Assembly (NCBI RefSeq): GCF_013449685.1
Contig: NZ_JACDSF010000039.1
Location: forward strand, 1-64,000
Length of the DNA stretch: 64,000 bases
Source: Pectobacterium brasiliense
Lineage (GTDB): Bacteria > Pseudomonadota > Gammaproteobacteria > Enterobacterales > Enterobacteriaceae
Direction of reading: 5' to 3'
Made by a program: the position numbers and the translations under genes. The notes below the pieces were generated by a model. That model worked only from the letters and a program-made list of their open reading frames with translations. It ran no database searches and was not told where the DNA came from. Shown here piece after piece: positions 16,645 to 29,959 of the stretch (the stretch's first letter is position 1; every line of letters begins with the position of its first letter).

Positions 16645-18384
16645 CTAAACGTGTTGGCGGAACTGCCAATAACGACCTTGTTGTGCCATTAAGTCCTGAT
16701 GGCTCCCCTGTTCGATCACTTTGCCATCGTCCAGAATACAGATGCGATCCATCGATTCTAAACCATATAGCCGGTGAGTGATGACGATCAGCGTTTTATC
16801 GGCACAGTGCCGACGGAGCAGTTGCAGAATACGCTTTTCAGTTTCTGCATCCAACCCTTCAGTCGGTTCATCCAAGAGAACAAGCGGTGCGTCGTGCAAT
16901 AAGGCACGTGCCAACGCGATACGGCGCTGCTCGCCACCGGACAGTTGTCTACCGCCTTCTCCTAGCCAGGCATTCAGCCCTTCGTTTTCTAGCAGTTTTT
17001 CTAACCCAACCTGCTGTAAGACCTCAGCCAGTTTTTCATCCCGTGCGGCTGGTGCGGCTAGCAGCAGGTTATCACGCAGCGTTGCGCTGAAAATATGCAC
17101 GCGTTGCGGCACCACGCTCATCATGGCGCGGAGATCGTCTTCCCGCCAATCGGCAAGGGGATATCCATTCAGCGTAATTTCTCCGTATTCACAATTCCAT
17201 GCCCGAGTCAGCAATTGCAATAGCGTCGATTTCCCGCATCCGGTACGCCCCAGCAGCGCCAGATGCTCGCCCGGTTGAATAGAAAGCGTAATATTCTGCA
17301 ACACGGGCTGTGGCTGGCCGGGATACGTGAAACCGACATGTGAGACATCAAGTGACGCCTCGCGTGAGGTTTCTGGCCCATGCTCAGGGAACGTGACGTC
17401 AACGGGCTGGCGAATGATTTGATCGACTCGAGCGGCGGAGGCAATCACTTGCCCCATATGCTGGAAGGCCACCGTGACGGGAGCCAGTGCTTCAAAAGCA
17501 GCAAGTGAGGCGAACACGAATAGTGCAATCAACGCACCGGGCTGTGGATTACCGCCAACCCCATCCGCTGCCAGCCACAGAATCAGGGTAACGGTCAGCC
17601 CGCTGCATAAAATCATCACTGCCTGAGACAGACCGGTAAGGTTGGCCTGCTGACGTTGTCGGCGTAGCCAGTTAATTTCCACTAGAGCCAACTGTTGACG
17701 GACGCGACTGAGTGCGCCAAAGACGGTGAGTTCTGCCTGACCTTGCAGCCAGGTCGTTAACTGAAGGCGGTATTGTGCGCGCAGCGCGGTCAAATCCTGT
17801 CCGATGCCGTTTCCCGCCCGATAAAAGACAATAGGCAGGCACAGCAGCAGTACCAGCATGATGGTACCCAGCGTCAGAGCCAGTGAGGCATCAATGAAAC
17901 TCAGGCCATAGCAAACGATAAGAATAACGGCAAAAGCGCTGACGATGGGTGAAATCACGCGGAGATAGAGGTGGTCGAGCGTATCGACGTCCGCTACGAG
18001 CCGGTTTAGCAGTTCAGCCTGACGAAATTGTGCCAGTCCCCCCGGAGAGAGCGGCAGAATGCGAGAAAAGGTGAAAACACGTAAGCGCAACAAAACGCGG
18101 AAGGTGGCATCGTGGCTGACGACTCTTTCCCCGTAACGTCCGGCCGTACGTGCAATCGCTGCGCCCCGCACGCCAGCGGCGGGCAGCATATAGTTAAAGG
18201 TGAGCAGCCCGACGATCCCTGCCAGCGCAGCACCCGCCAAGAACCAGCCGGATAGCGCGAGTAGACCAATGCTGGCCAGCAGCGTTGCAATGGCCAATAC
18301 CACGCCCAGACTCAAATACCAGAAGTGCTGACGATAAAGCGCGAGAAACGGTTTTAATACCTGCATCGTTTTCATCTGAGCCAT
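16645..18384 (-). CDS. cydC: Glutathione/L-cysteine exporter subunit CydC
   Basis: CydC is half of the heterodimeric ABC exporter CydDC, which exports glutathione and cysteine to the periplasm and is needed for cytochrome bd assembly. It has 579 residues (573 in E. coli). Six membrane helices occupy roughly residues 15-310. The nucleotide-binding domain follows with Walker A LGRTGCGKST, signature LSGGEQRR and Walker B LVLLDEPTEGLD. The start ATG overlaps the cydD stop (TAATG), so the subunits are translationally coupled; ATGs at 18375 and 18366 are later alternatives. Confidence 0.96.
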   Translation of the reverse strand: MAQMKTMQVLKPFLALYRQHFWYLSLGVVLAIATLLASIGLLALSGWFLAGAALAGIVGLLTFNYMLPAAGVRGAAIARTAGRYGERVVSHDATFRVLLRLRVFTFSRILPLSPGGLAQFRQAELLNRLVADVDTLDHLYLRVISPIVSAFAVILIVCYGLSFIDASLALTLGTIMLVLLLCLPIVFYRAGNGIGQDLTALRAQYRLQLTTWLQGQAELTVFGALSRVRQQLALVEINWLRRQRQQANLTGLSQAVMILCSGLTVTLILWLAADGVGGNPQPGALIALFVFASLAAFEALAPVTVAFQHMGQVIASAARVDQIIRQPVDVTFPEHGPETSREASLDVSHVGFTYPGQPQPVLQNITLSIQPGEHLALLGRTGCGKSTLLQLLTRAWNCEYGEITLNGYPLADWREDDLRAMMSVVPQRVHIFSATLRDNLLLAAPAARDEKLAEVLQQVGLEKLLENEGLNAWLGEGGRQLSGGEQRRIALARALLHDAPLVLLDEPTEGLDAETEKRILQLLRRHCADKTLIVITHRLYGLESMDRICILDDGKVIEQGSHQDLMAQQGRYWQFRQHV

Positions 18385-20150
18385 TACAGCGCCTCCTGTC
18401 GTTGTGCCAGCAGTGTCGCGAAGGGACCTGCTTCGGCTCGGAGTGTTTGATAGTCACCCTGTTGAACTAACCGACCGCCGTCCATGACCCAGATCGTGTC
18501 ATACTCGGCGATCTCGGTGAGCTGATGTGTGACCAGCAACGTGGTCTGTGAACATGCCGCGTCGTTCAGCGCCGTCATAACCAACTCCTCACTATGGGCA
18601 TCCAGGCTGGCTGACGGTTCATCCAACAGCAGTAAGTTGCAAGGATGAATGAGCGCACGGGCAACGGCGATGCGCTGTGCCTGTCCGACGGAGAGGCGCG
18701 CTGCACCGTCACCTATGGTCGTTTCCAGCCCCTGTAGGAGCTGCGGTAAAAATTCCTGTACATACGCGTGTTCAATCGCATATTGCAATTCCAAAGGACT
18801 GGCCTGCGGATTACCTAGCAGAATATTGCTGCGTAGCGTCTGTTCCGGCAAGTGGGGATTTTGTCCGACCCAGCTTAACTGTTTACGCCATGATTCAGGC
18901 GTCAGCGTGTTCAATGCCTGACCGTTGACGGTGAGTGAACCGCGATAGGGTAGGAATCCCAGCAGTACATTAAGCAGTGAGCTTTTCCCGGCTCCGCTGA
19001 GGCCGACCAGCGCGATACGTTCACCTGCGCGAATATCGAACGTCAACGGTTGGGTCAGCGGTGTGCCATTCGGCGCGAGGACAACCAGATCTTCCGCTCG
19101 GATAGCAATGGCGGTATTGCTGCTGAATTCGTGTGTGCCAACGCCGATGGTTTCGCCTTCCTCTGACAAAAAAGTCACCAGTGATTCTGCTGCCCCGATA
19201 GCCTGAGCCTTGGCATGATAGAAGGTGCCCAAATCGCGTAAAGGCTGAAAGAATTCCGGTGCTAGAATCAATACGAGAAAGCCTGCGAAGAGCGTCACAC
19301 CCATGCCGTAATGACCAAAATCCAGCTCTCCGAGATAAGAGAAACCGAAATAAACGGCGACAACGGCAATCGAAATGGAAGCGAAAAACTCCAGTACGCC
19401 CGAGGAGAGAAACGCCATGCGTAGCACTTCCATCGTGCGACTACGGAAATCTTCGGAAGCATGACGAATTTGTTCGGTTTCAGCTTTACCACGATGGAAC
19501 AGACGTAGCGTTTCCATCCCACGTAGGCGATCGAGGAAGTGTCCGCTCAGGCGTGCCAGCGCCAGAAAGTTACGTCGGTTGGCATCCGCCGCGCCCATGC
19601 CAACCAGCGCCATAAAAAGCGGGATGAGCGGGGCAGTGAGAAACAAAATCAGGCCAGCAGCCCAGTTTAGCGGGAAGATCGTGATTAAGATAAGCAGTGG
19701 GATCAGCGCCGCAAGATACATCTGCGGCAGGTAGCGGGCGTAATAATCCTGCATATCATCAACTTGCTCAAGAATCATCGTTGCCCAACTGCCGGCGGGT
19801 TTGCCCTGTACCCAGGCAGGGCCAAGCTGTTGCAATCGATCCAGTACCTGCTTACGAATTTGCTGTCGAACGGCTTGTCCGCAAAGAAAACCAACACGTT
19901 CACGTAACACACTGTTGAGCGCGCGCAGAATAAAGGTGGCAATCAGCAGCAGGAAAGGGGAGAGCAACGATTCGCGAGTCGCATGCTCAATGATCAAGGC
20001 ATGAAGTAGCGTCGCTAACAGCCAGGCTTGCGCCACGATTAACGCACCGCTCAGGAACCCAAGCAGGAGTGAAATTCGTAGCCAACGTTGCGCCAGCTTA
20101 CTCTGTTGTTTCAGCCAGGCGGTCAGTTCTTGCTGTCTGGTTTTTTTCAT
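18384..20150 (-). CDS. cydD: Glutathione/L-cysteine exporter subunit CydD
   Basis: CydD is the partner half of CydDC, 588 residues as in E. coli. It has an N-terminal six-helix exporter domain and a C-terminal ATPase with Walker A VGLSGAGKSS, the signature-like LSVGQAQR (Val replaces the first Gly of LSGGQ, as in E. coli) and LLLLDEPSASLD. It lies between trxB and cydC as in E. coli. The degenerate signature suggests the two ATP sites are unequal, as usual in heterodimeric exporters. Confidence 0.96.
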   Translation of the reverse strand: MKKTRQQELTAWLKQQSKLAQRWLRISLLLGFLSGALIVAQAWLLATLLHALIIEHATRESLLSPFLLLIATFILRALNSVLRERVGFLCGQAVRQQIRKQVLDRLQQLGPAWVQGKPAGSWATMILEQVDDMQDYYARYLPQMYLAALIPLLILITIFPLNWAAGLILFLTAPLIPLFMALVGMGAADANRRNFLALARLSGHFLDRLRGMETLRLFHRGKAETEQIRHASEDFRSRTMEVLRMAFLSSGVLEFFASISIAVVAVYFGFSYLGELDFGHYGMGVTLFAGFLVLILAPEFFQPLRDLGTFYHAKAQAIGAAESLVTFLSEEGETIGVGTHEFSSNTAIAIRAEDLVVLAPNGTPLTQPLTFDIRAGERIALVGLSGAGKSSLLNVLLGFLPYRGSLTVNGQALNTLTPESWRKQLSWVGQNPHLPEQTLRSNILLGNPQASPLELQYAIEHAYVQEFLPQLLQGLETTIGDGAARLSVGQAQRIAVARALIHPCNLLLLDEPSASLDAHSEELVMTALNDAACSQTTLLVTHQLTEIAEYDTIWVMDGGRLVQQGDYQTLRAEAGPFATLLAQRQEAL

Positions 20151-20349
20151 CAGGCACCAGTTCGTTATATTGCAGAAATGGACTTAACAGAAAATAACTC
20201 TCATGTAACTGTTAGTTAACAAAATTATCTTCTATCACGCAGAATGACGCCATGTTACCGCGACAGGGACGCGCTGCAAACGAAAAGGAGAGGGGAAATG
20301 GGTGAGGCGATCAATTTTGTGTTGCGGAAGGCAAACCAGAGATAAAGAA

Positions 20350-20376
20350 AACGGAACGGCTGTTGCCGCTCCGTTA
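20350..20376 (-). terminator. Intrinsic terminator after trxB
   Basis: On the minus strand AACGGA-GCGGC pairs with GCCG-TTCCGTT around AACA, followed by UUUUCUUU. It begins 12 nt after the trxB stop and separates trxB from cydDC. Confidence 0.75.
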
Positions 20377-20387
20377 TCAGCAGCGAA

Positions 20388-21934
<1,547 letters not shown>

Positions 21935-22429
21935 ATGGTAGACACTAAAAAACGGCCAGGCAAAGATCTCGATCGTATTGATCGTAACATCCTGAACGAA
22001 TTGCAAAAAGATGGACGTATTTCCAATGTCGAGCTTTCCAAACGTGTTGGGCTGTCACCAACGCCTTGTCTGGAACGTGTACGTCGTCTGGAAAGACAGG
22101 GCTTCATTAACGGCTACACAGCGCTGCTAAACCCACATTATCTGGATGCATCACTGCTGGTTTTTGTTGAAATAACGCTAAACCGCGGCGCGCCTGATGT
22201 ATTTGAACAGTTCAATGCTGCGGTGCAAAAACTGGAAGAAATTCAGGAATGTCATCTGGTTTCTGGTGATTTTGACTACCTGTTGAAAACGCGTGTGCCA
22301 GACATGTCCGCTTACCGTAAGCTCCTGGGTGAAACGCTGCTGCGTTTGCCGGGCGTAAACGACACCCGTACCTACGTGGTGATGGAAGAAGTGAAGCAAA
22401 GCAACCGTCTGGTTATTAAGACGCGATAA
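21935..22429 (+). CDS. lrp: Leucine-responsive regulatory protein Lrp
   Basis: Lrp is the global regulator of amino-acid metabolism, transport and pili that senses leucine and other amino acids. It has 164 residues, as in E. coli. The N-terminal winged helix-turn-helix (DGRISNVELSKRVGLSPTPCLERVRRLE, about residues 28-55) is followed by the RAM/AsnC effector domain. ftsK follows 114 nt downstream behind a hairpin. serC, a classical Lrp target in E. coli, is also in this window. Confidence 0.99.
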   Translation: MVDTKKRPGKDLDRIDRNILNELQKDGRISNVELSKRVGLSPTPCLERVRRLERQGFINGYTALLNPHYLDASLLVFVEITLNRGAPDVFEQFNAAVQKLEEIQECHLVSGDFDYLLKTRVPDMSAYRKLLGETLLRLPGVNDTRTYVVMEEVKQSNRLVIKTR

Positions 22430-22487
22430 ACGTGTGGGTGCAAAACCCGATAAATTCAGCTACACTCCTGTGAATTTATACAGTTCC

Positions 22488-22511
22488 AGCGCCGGGTTTT
22501 CTCGGCGCTTT
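22488..22511 (+). terminator. Hairpin terminator after lrp
   Basis: AGCGCCG (22488-22494) pairs with CGGCGCT (22503-22509), followed by TTTG. It lies 58 nt after the lrp stop and 32 nt before ftsK. The short U-run suggests partial readthrough. Confidence 0.65.
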
Positions 22512-22543
22512 GTCATAAACCTTACAGGCCCCTGGAGAGACTC

Positions 22544-25500
22544 TTGAGCCAGGAATATACAGAAGATAAAGACGTTACCCTGAAAAAGCTCAGTGGAACA
22601 CGTCGTTTGCTTGAAGCGATTTTAATCGTTGTGGCACTTTTTGCGGTTTATCTTTGTGTCGCACTACTCAGTTTCAGCCCCTCCGACCCCAGTTGGTCAC
22701 AGACTGCATGGCATGAACCGATTCACAACCTTGGTGGTGTAGCAGGTGCATGGCTAGCGGATACGCTGTTCTTCATTTTTGGTGTGCTGGCCTACGCTAT
22801 TCCACCGATTATGTTATCCCTGTGCTGGGTTGCTTTCCGCCAGCGTGATAACAACCAGACTATTGACTACTTTACCTTTTCACTTCGCCTGATTGGGACA
22901 TTGGCGCTGATCCTGACCTCTTGCGGTTTGGCTGCGTTGAATATTGACGATCTCTACTATTTTGCTTCCGGTGGTGTGTTGGGAAGCCTGTTGAGCAGCT
23001 CAATGCTTCCACGTTTCAACAGTATGGGCGCAACGCTGATTCTGCTGTGCGTGTGGGGGGCAGGGTTAACACTGTTTACCGGCTGGTCATGGTTAACGAT
23101 TGCTGAAAAAATTGGCGCGGGTGTTTTGGGTTGTTTGACGTTTATGTCAAACCGTTCACGCCGCGACGAGGACTACCGCGAAGAACACGATCGTGAAGAG
23201 GATGAGCGCGATGCGCTTAATCTGCGTCACGATGAGGCGTCGGGTGAGACCGTAACACAACAGCGTGATGACGATGACGTCCTGTTTTCTGCGCCTCCCG
23301 TGGCTGATGCAGTAAACGACACGACGGCAGACAATAAGATAGACGTGCCATCACTGTTAGCTGAGAACGGACCAATAGCGACACCACCGGCTCTCTCCGC
23401 TGAAACGCCGGTGGCAGGATCAAGATTGTCTGATGTGGCAGTGTCTGATTCAGCATTACCAGGATCTGCATTCTCTGCTTCATCGGCTGGCATTGTGCCG
23501 CCTGTTACGCCATCTGCGATTGATTCGACGCCGTCGCTAAATCCGCCGCTGTATTCGTTTGAAATCCCTGAAACGCCAGCGGCAATGCCAGAGATCGCAA
23601 GCTCGCCTGAACGCCATAGCAGTGCGTATACACCTTACGGAAAGAGTTACGAAGAGAGTGCCGTCCCACCGGTTGTTCCGGCACCTGTGGCTCAACCGTT
23701 TGCTGAGCCGCCACAACCGGCACGCGATACGGATTTCGACGCGAATAACACCTTTATGCCGGCGTTCAGTGCCGATGGGGATGATAACCCGCAGATTAAA
23801 CGCGGCGTAGGACCTGAACTGCCGCGTCCTAATCCTGTACGTATCCCCACTCGCCGCGAGCTGGCATCATACGGAATCAAACTGCCGTCGCAGCGGCTAG
23901 CTGAAGAGCAAGCAAGGCTGCAGGCGCAAAAGGGTGGCGAAGAAGCGGAAATGGCGAATGACGTGTATCAAGAAGAGACACCGGATGATATCGCCCAGCA
24001 GGAAGCCGCATTGCAGCAAGCGTATCTGGATCAGCAACGCCAGCGTTACGGAGAGGAATACCCGTTACAGGAAGACGATGAAGACGCGCTTCTGCAAGCG
24101 CAGCTAGCCAGAGATTTCGCGGCACAGCAGCAGTCGCGTTATGATGCCAGCGTATTGCAGCGCGATGAGGAAATCCCTCATCCGATAGCCCCGCCTGTGG
24201 TCAGTGCACCGGTTCAGCCAAATCCTGTCACATCGCATAACGCTTTTTCATTCTCGCCGTTTAGCGCGGAGAATGAGCGTGAGCCTGAACCGACTCCGTT
24301 CAGTGAGTCCATGTATACACCGCCATCTTACCGTTCTGAACCTGAGCTTCCGCCGATGCATGCTGGTGAAAATGAGGACGATGAGGATGAGCACAACCGG
24401 TTGATGTTTAGTCAGCCAGCGCAACCAACATCAGCACCTGTTGAGGTGGCGAAACAGGAAACGGTCGCAACACCAACGCATCATCCGGCAATGGATGGCT
24501 TGATTCACCCGTTCCTGATGCGTAATGAACAACCGCTGCAGAAGCCGACTACGCCGCTGCCAACGTTGGATTTGTTGACGCCACCGCCGGCTAGTGAAGC
24601 GCCTGTTGATAATTTTGCACTGGAACAGACGGCGCGACTGATTGAAGCGCGTCTGGCTGATTTCCGAGTAAAAGCCGATGTGGTCGATCATTCTCCTGGA
24701 CCGGTGATCACACGGTTTGAATTGGATCTGGCACCGGGTGTTAAAGCGGCACGTATCTCGAATCTGTCGCGCGATTTAGCGCGTTCACTGTCAGTTGTCG
24801 CGGTGCGTATTGTTGAGGTTATTCCCGGCCGACCTTATGTCGGGCTGGAGTTGCCTAATGCGCATCGCCAAACGGTTTATCTGCGAGAAGTGCTGGATTG
24901 CGATCAGTTCCGTGATAATCCATCGCCGTTGTCGATTGTGTTAGGTAAAGATATTGCGGGCAAACCTGTCGTTGCAGATTTAGCGAAAATGCCACACCTG
25001 CTGGTTGCGGGTACAACGGGGTCGGGTAAATCGGTCGGCGTCAACGCCATGATCATCAGTATGTTGTATAAAGCCACGCCGGAAGACGTACGCTTTATCA
25101 TGATCGATCCGAAAATGCTGGAACTCTCGGTGTACGAAGGCATTCCGCATTTGCTGACGGAAGTTGTCACTGACATGAAGGATGCGGCTAATGCGCTGCG
25201 CTGGTGTGTCGGTGAAATGGAACGTCGCTACAAGCTGATGTCGGCGCTTGGCGTGCGTAATCTGGCGGGATACAACGAACGGGTGATGACGGCAAATGCG
25301 ATGGGGCGACCGATCCCCGATCCGTTCTGGAAGCCAAGTGACAGCATGGATATGACGCCGCCAGTGCTGGAAAAACTGCCGTATATTGTTGTTATGGTGG
25401 ATGAATTTGCTGACCTGATGATGGCAGTGGGTAAGAAAGTGGAAGAACTGATTGCCCGACTGGCGCAAAAAGCGCGTGCAGCGGGGATTCACTTGGTGCT

Positions 25501-26032
25501 GGCGACGCAGCGTCCTTCGGTTGATGTTATCACCGGATTGATCAAAGCGAACATTCCGACGCGTATCGCGTTTACCGTTTCCAGTAAGATCGACTCACGC
25601 ACAATCCTCGATCAAGCGGGCGCAGAGTCGCTATTAGGGATGGGGGATATGCTGTATATGGCACCTAACTCCTCGATACCTGTCCGTGTTCATGGCGCTT
25701 TTGTGCGTGATGAGGAAGTTCACGCTGTCGTTCAGGACTGGAAAGCGCGCGGTCGCCCTCAATATATCGATAATATTGTCAGCGGTGGCGATGATGCTGA
25801 AGGCGGAAGCCTCGGTCTTGATGGCGATGAAGAACTCGATCCGCTGTTCGATCAGGCTGTAGAGTTTGTGGTCGATAAGCGTCGGGCATCAATCTCTGGC
25901 GTACAGCGTCAGTTCAGAATCGGCTATAACCGCGCTGCGCGAATTGTTGAACAAATGGAGGCGCAGGGTATTGTCAGCGCTCCAGGACACAATGGTAACC
26001 GTGAGGTATTGGCACCGCCATCGATGGAATGA
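22544..26032 (+). CDS. ftsK: DNA translocase FtsK
   Basis: FtsK anchors at the division septum and pumps chromosome ends so that XerCD can resolve dimers at dif. It has 1162 residues, shorter than the 1329 of E. coli; the difference lies in the low-complexity linker. The start is TTG (MSQEYTEDK), preceded by CTGGAGAG. The N-terminal membrane domain has about four helices (about 24-210). A Pro/Glu/Gln-rich linker runs to about residue 680. The RecA-like motor has Walker [11 protein letters not shown] (about 822-831) and Walker [12 protein letters not shown]. The C-terminal gamma winged helix, which reads KOPS and activates XerD, is intact ([19 protein letters not shown]). Confidence 0.97.
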   Translation: MSQEYTEDKDVTLKKLSGTRRLLEAILIVVALFAVYLCVALLSFSPSDPSWSQTAWHEPIHNLGGVAGAWLADTLFFIFGVLAYAIPPIMLSLCWVAFRQRDNNQTIDYFTFSLRLIGTLALILTSCGLAALNIDDLYYFASGGVLGSLLSSSMLPRFNSMGATLILLCVWGAGLTLFTGWSWLTIAEKIGAGVLGCLTFMSNRSRRDEDYREEHDREEDERDALNLRHDEASGETVTQQRDDDDVLFSAPPVADAVNDTTADNKIDVPSLLAENGPIATPPALSAETPVAGSRLSDVAVSDSALPGSAFSASSAGIVPPVTPSAIDSTPSLNPPLYSFEIPETPAAMPEIASSPERHSSAYTPYGKSYEESAVPPVVPAPVAQPFAEPPQPARDTDFDANNTFMPAFSADGDDNPQIKRGVGPELPRPNPVRIPTRRELASYGIKLPSQRLAEEQARLQAQKGGEEAEMANDVYQEETPDDIAQQEAALQQAYLDQQRQRYGEEYPLQEDDEDALLQAQLARDFAAQQQSRYDASVLQRDEEIPHPIAPPVVSAPVQPNPVTSHNAFSFSPFSAENEREPEPTPFSESMYTPPSYRSEPELPPMHAGENEDDEDEHNRLMFSQPAQPTSAPVEVAKQETVATPTHHPAMDGLIHPFLMRNEQPLQKPTTPLPTLDLLTPPPASEAPVDNFALEQTARLIEARLADFRVKADVVDHSPGPVITRFELDLAPGVKAARISNLSRDLARSLSVVAVRIVEVIPGRPYVGLELPNAHRQTVYLREVLDCDQFRDNPSPLSIVLGKDIAGKPVVADLAKMPHLLVAGTTGSGKSVGVNAMIISMLYKATPEDVRFIMIDPKMLELSVYEGIPHLLTEVVTDMKDAANALRWCVGEMERRYKLMSALGVRNLAGYNERVMTANAMGRPIPDPFWKPSDSMDMTPPVLEKLPYIVVMVDEFADLMMAVGKKVEELIARLAQKARAAGIHLVLATQRPSVDVITGLIKANIPTRIAFTVSSKIDSRTILDQAGAESLLGMGDMLYMAPNSSIPVRVHGAFVRDEEVHAVVQDWKARGRPQYIDNIVSGGDDAEGGSLGLDGDEELDPLFDQAVEFVVDKRRASISGVQRQFRIGYNRAARIVEQMEAQGIVSAPGHNGNREVLAPPSME

Positions 26033-26060
26033 AAATGCAGTATTGATTGACGTCATCTAC

Positions 26061-26084
26061 TAAGGGCTGCTTAAGCAGCCCTTA
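26061..26084 (+). terminator. 24-bp perfect palindrome after ftsK
   Basis: TAAGGGCTGCTT (26061-26072) is followed at once by its exact reverse complement AAGCAGCCCTTA (26073-26084). It lies 28 nt after the ftsK stop and probably forms a terminator-like hairpin, although the U-run is only TTATGC. Confidence 0.55.
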
Positions 26085-26278
26085 TGCAAAGAAGCGTAAA
26101 AGCAGCAATAAGCAGATAATTCACCTATCACCGTTCGACTGGGTTCAGATAACATAGATCTATAGATAATGTAGCTCGACGAATAACACCGATCTGTAAA
26201 GAACATAGGCGCTATGTAAAGCGTCTGACCTCGATAGATGAAGGTTCGTTATATCAAGAAATTCAAAGGATTATGCGT

Positions 26279-26890
26279 ATGAAAAAGTGGTTAGCTATCA
26301 GTTGCCTGATTGCAGGTGTTACCTCAACCGCTGTCTATGCGGATGCGGCAAAAGATTTGCAGGGTCGCCTCAATAAAGTCAGCAGTTTCCACGCCAATTT
26401 CAGCCAGAAAGTCACCAGCGCTGACGGCGCAGCGGTACAGGAAGGGGAAGGCGAACTGTGGTTGAAACGTCCTAACCTATTTAACTGGAAAACCACATCA
26501 CCTGACGAAAGTGCGTTGATTTCTGATGGCAAAACGCTTTGGTTCTACAATCCGTTTGTTGAACAAGTCACGGCAACCTGGCTTAAAGATGCAACAGGCA
26601 ATACGCCGTTTATTCTGATCACGCGTAACGACACCAGCGACTGGAATAAATACGATGTGCGCCAGAAAGGTGATGATTTTGAACTTACGCCGAAGTCAGC
26701 GAGCGGTAATCTGAAGCAGTTTGCGATTAATGTGACGACAAGCGGCACAATCAAACAGTTTACCGCGACGGAACAAGACGGTCAGCGGAGCACTTATGTG
26801 CTGAAAAATCAGCAAAACGGCGCTGTTGATGCCGCACAATTCACGTTCACACCGCCGAAAGGCGTCACGCTGGATGACCAGCGTCAGTGA
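26279..26890 (+). CDS. lolA: Outer-membrane lipoprotein carrier LolA
   Basis: LolA is the periplasmic chaperone that takes lipoproteins from LolCDE to LolB at the outer membrane. The second ATG at 26279 gives 203 residues, as in E. coli, and places AAAGGA 8 nt upstream; the first ATG (26273) is only 2 nt from that site. The signal peptide ends YA at residue 21 before [10 protein letters not shown]. Conserved blocks [25 protein letters not shown] and [10 protein letters not shown] are present. rarA starts 7 nt after the stop, so the two are coupled. Confidence 0.96.
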   Translation: MKKWLAISCLIAGVTSTAVYADAAKDLQGRLNKVSSFHANFSQKVTSADGAAVQEGEGELWLKRPNLFNWKTTSPDESALISDGKTLWFYNPFVEQVTATWLKDATGNTPFILITRNDTSDWNKYDVRQKGDDFELTPKSASGNLKQFAINVTTSGTIKQFTATEQDGQRSTYVLKNQQNGAVDAAQFTFTPPKGVTLDDQRQ

Positions 26891-26897
26891 GGCCAGA

Positions 26898-28241
26898 GTG
26901 AGCAATCTGTCCCTTGATTTTTCCCATAATGAATTCCAACCGCTGGCCGCGCGTATGCGGCCCGCGACGTTGGCACAGTATATCGGTCAACAGCACCTGT
27001 TAGGAGCTGGTAAGCCTCTGCCACGAGCTATTGAGGCAGGGCAGTTGCACTCAATGATTCTCTGGGGGCCGCCAGGAACGGGAAAAACCACGCTGGCAGA
27101 ACTGATTGGGCATTACGGGCAGGCGGATGTTGAACGTATTTCTGCCGTGACGTCCGGCATCAAAGAAATTCGTGAAGCGATTGAGCGTGCTCGACAAAAT
27201 CGCAATGCGGGGCGTCGCACTATTTTGTTTGTCGATGAAGTCCATCGTTTCAACAAAAGTCAGCAGGATGCATTTCTGCCACATATCGAAGATGGAACGA
27301 TCACCTTCATTGGTGCGACAACCGAAAACCCCTCTTTCGAACTCAATTCCGCGTTGTTATCTCGCGCCCGCGTCTATTTGCTAAAAGCGCTGACGGCGGA
27401 AGATATCGAGCAGGTCTTGCAGCAGGCAATGAGCGATAGCGAGCGTGGGTACGGCGGACAGAATATTGTTCTGCCTGCCGAAACTGCGCGAATGCTGGCT
27501 GAATTGGTCAACGGCGATGCCAGACGTGCGCTGAATAGTCTGGAAATGATGGCCGACATGGCGGAAATCGGCGCGCAGGGCATGCGTGTTCTGACGCCTG
27601 CACTTCTCAACGAAATCGCTGGTGAGCGTAGTGCTCGCTTTGATAACAAAGGCGACCGCTATTACGACCTGATTTCGGCGTTGCATAAATCGGTAAGAGG
27701 CTCCTCGCCGGACGCGGCGCTTTATTGGTACGCCAGAATCATTACCGCCGGTGGCGACCCGCTGTATGTTGCCCGACGGCTGTTGGCAATTGCATCGGAG
27801 GATGTTGGCAACGCCGACCCGCGTGCGATGCAGGTGGCTATCTCCGCCTGGGATTGCTTCACTCGTATCGGCCCCGCAGAAGGGGAGCGCGCCATTGCTC
27901 AGGCGATTGTTTATCTGGCCTGCGCTCCTAAAAGTAACGCCGTGTATAGCGCATTTAAAGCCGCGATGCAGGATGCGCGCGAGAAGCCAGACTATGATGT
28001 TCCCGAGCATTTGCGCAATGCGCCTACTCGGTTGATGAAAGAAATGGGGCTCGGCGCAGAGTATCGGTACGCACACAATGAACCTAATGCCTATGCCGCT
28101 GGCGAGAGCTATTTTCCGCCGGAAATGGCCGATACGCACTATTACGCGCCAACCCCACGCGGCCTTGAGGGCAAAATTGGTGAAAAGCTCGCCTGGCTTG
28201 CCACTCAGGATCAAAATAGCCCGACAAAACGCTACCGTTGA
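26898..28241 (+). CDS. rarA: Replication-associated recombination protein RarA (MgsA)
   Basis: RarA is a AAA+ clamp-loader-like ATPase that acts at stalled replication forks. The GTG at 26898 (MSNLSLDF) gives 447 residues, the E. coli length; its GAGG ribosome site overlaps the lolA stop. Earlier in-frame ATGs lie inside lolA and are unlikely. Walker A is GPPGTGKTT at residues 57-65, Walker B is [10 protein letters not shown], and the sensor segment is [14 protein letters not shown]. The C-terminal tetramerisation domain is present ([25 protein letters not shown]). Confidence 0.97.
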   Translation: MSNLSLDFSHNEFQPLAARMRPATLAQYIGQQHLLGAGKPLPRAIEAGQLHSMILWGPPGTGKTTLAELIGHYGQADVERISAVTSGIKEIREAIERARQNRNAGRRTILFVDEVHRFNKSQQDAFLPHIEDGTITFIGATTENPSFELNSALLSRARVYLLKALTAEDIEQVLQQAMSDSERGYGGQNIVLPAETARMLAELVNGDARRALNSLEMMADMAEIGAQGMRVLTPALLNEIAGERSARFDNKGDRYYDLISALHKSVRGSSPDAALYWYARIITAGGDPLYVARRLLAIASEDVGNADPRAMQVAISAWDCFTRIGPAEGERAIAQAIVYLACAPKSNAVYSAFKAAMQDAREKPDYDVPEHLRNAPTRLMKEMGLGAEYRYAHNEPNAYAAGESYFPPEMADTHYYAPTPRGLEGKIGEKLAWLATQDQNSPTKRYR

Positions 28242-28293
28242 ACTAAGCGTTGCGGTAAGGTTATTGCGGTATTTTCTGAAACCGGCCGCGTAG

Positions 28294-29640
<1,347 letters not shown>

Positions 29641-29654
29641 TCTTCGATGACCTG

Positions 29655-29684
29655 AAAAAAGCGCCTGTTTAAAGGCGCTTTTTT
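29655..29684 (+). terminator. Intrinsic terminator after serS
   Basis: AAAAAAGCGCCT (29655-29666) pairs perfectly with AGGCGCTTTTTT (29673-29684), with a 6-nt loop. It lies 14 nt after the serS stop and could act in both directions. Confidence 0.92.
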
Positions 29685-29769
29685 ACGCTTCCTGTTCGGT
29701 AATATTTTTTCATCGTAAAAATAGCTTATCTATCTTAAACAACCCGAGCGACTTAACTTTAAAGCTAAA

Positions 29770-29786
29770 ACTGATTTAAAATCAGT
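29770..29786. promoter_or_regulatory. 17-bp perfect palindrome upstream of ycaD
   Basis: ACTGATTT (29770-29777), a central A, and AAATCAGT (29779-29786) form an odd palindrome of operator size. It lies about 175 nt before ycaD in the 319-nt serS-ycaD gap. The remaining gap is AT-rich and otherwise featureless to me. No regulator can be assigned. Confidence 0.45.
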
Positions 29787-29959
29787 AGAGTAGCTTCTTT
29801 CTGTTTTTAAGCGTGACGTCCTTGCTGTAGATGTTGATGAATTCTTTCAATCCATAATTTGGGAAAGGACTTTTAGCACTTTTTGCCTAGATTGACTTTT
29901 ATATATGCAGTGGCATGATGCGCTCACTCTTCTCCGGTTGTTTGGTTATCCACTTCGCT

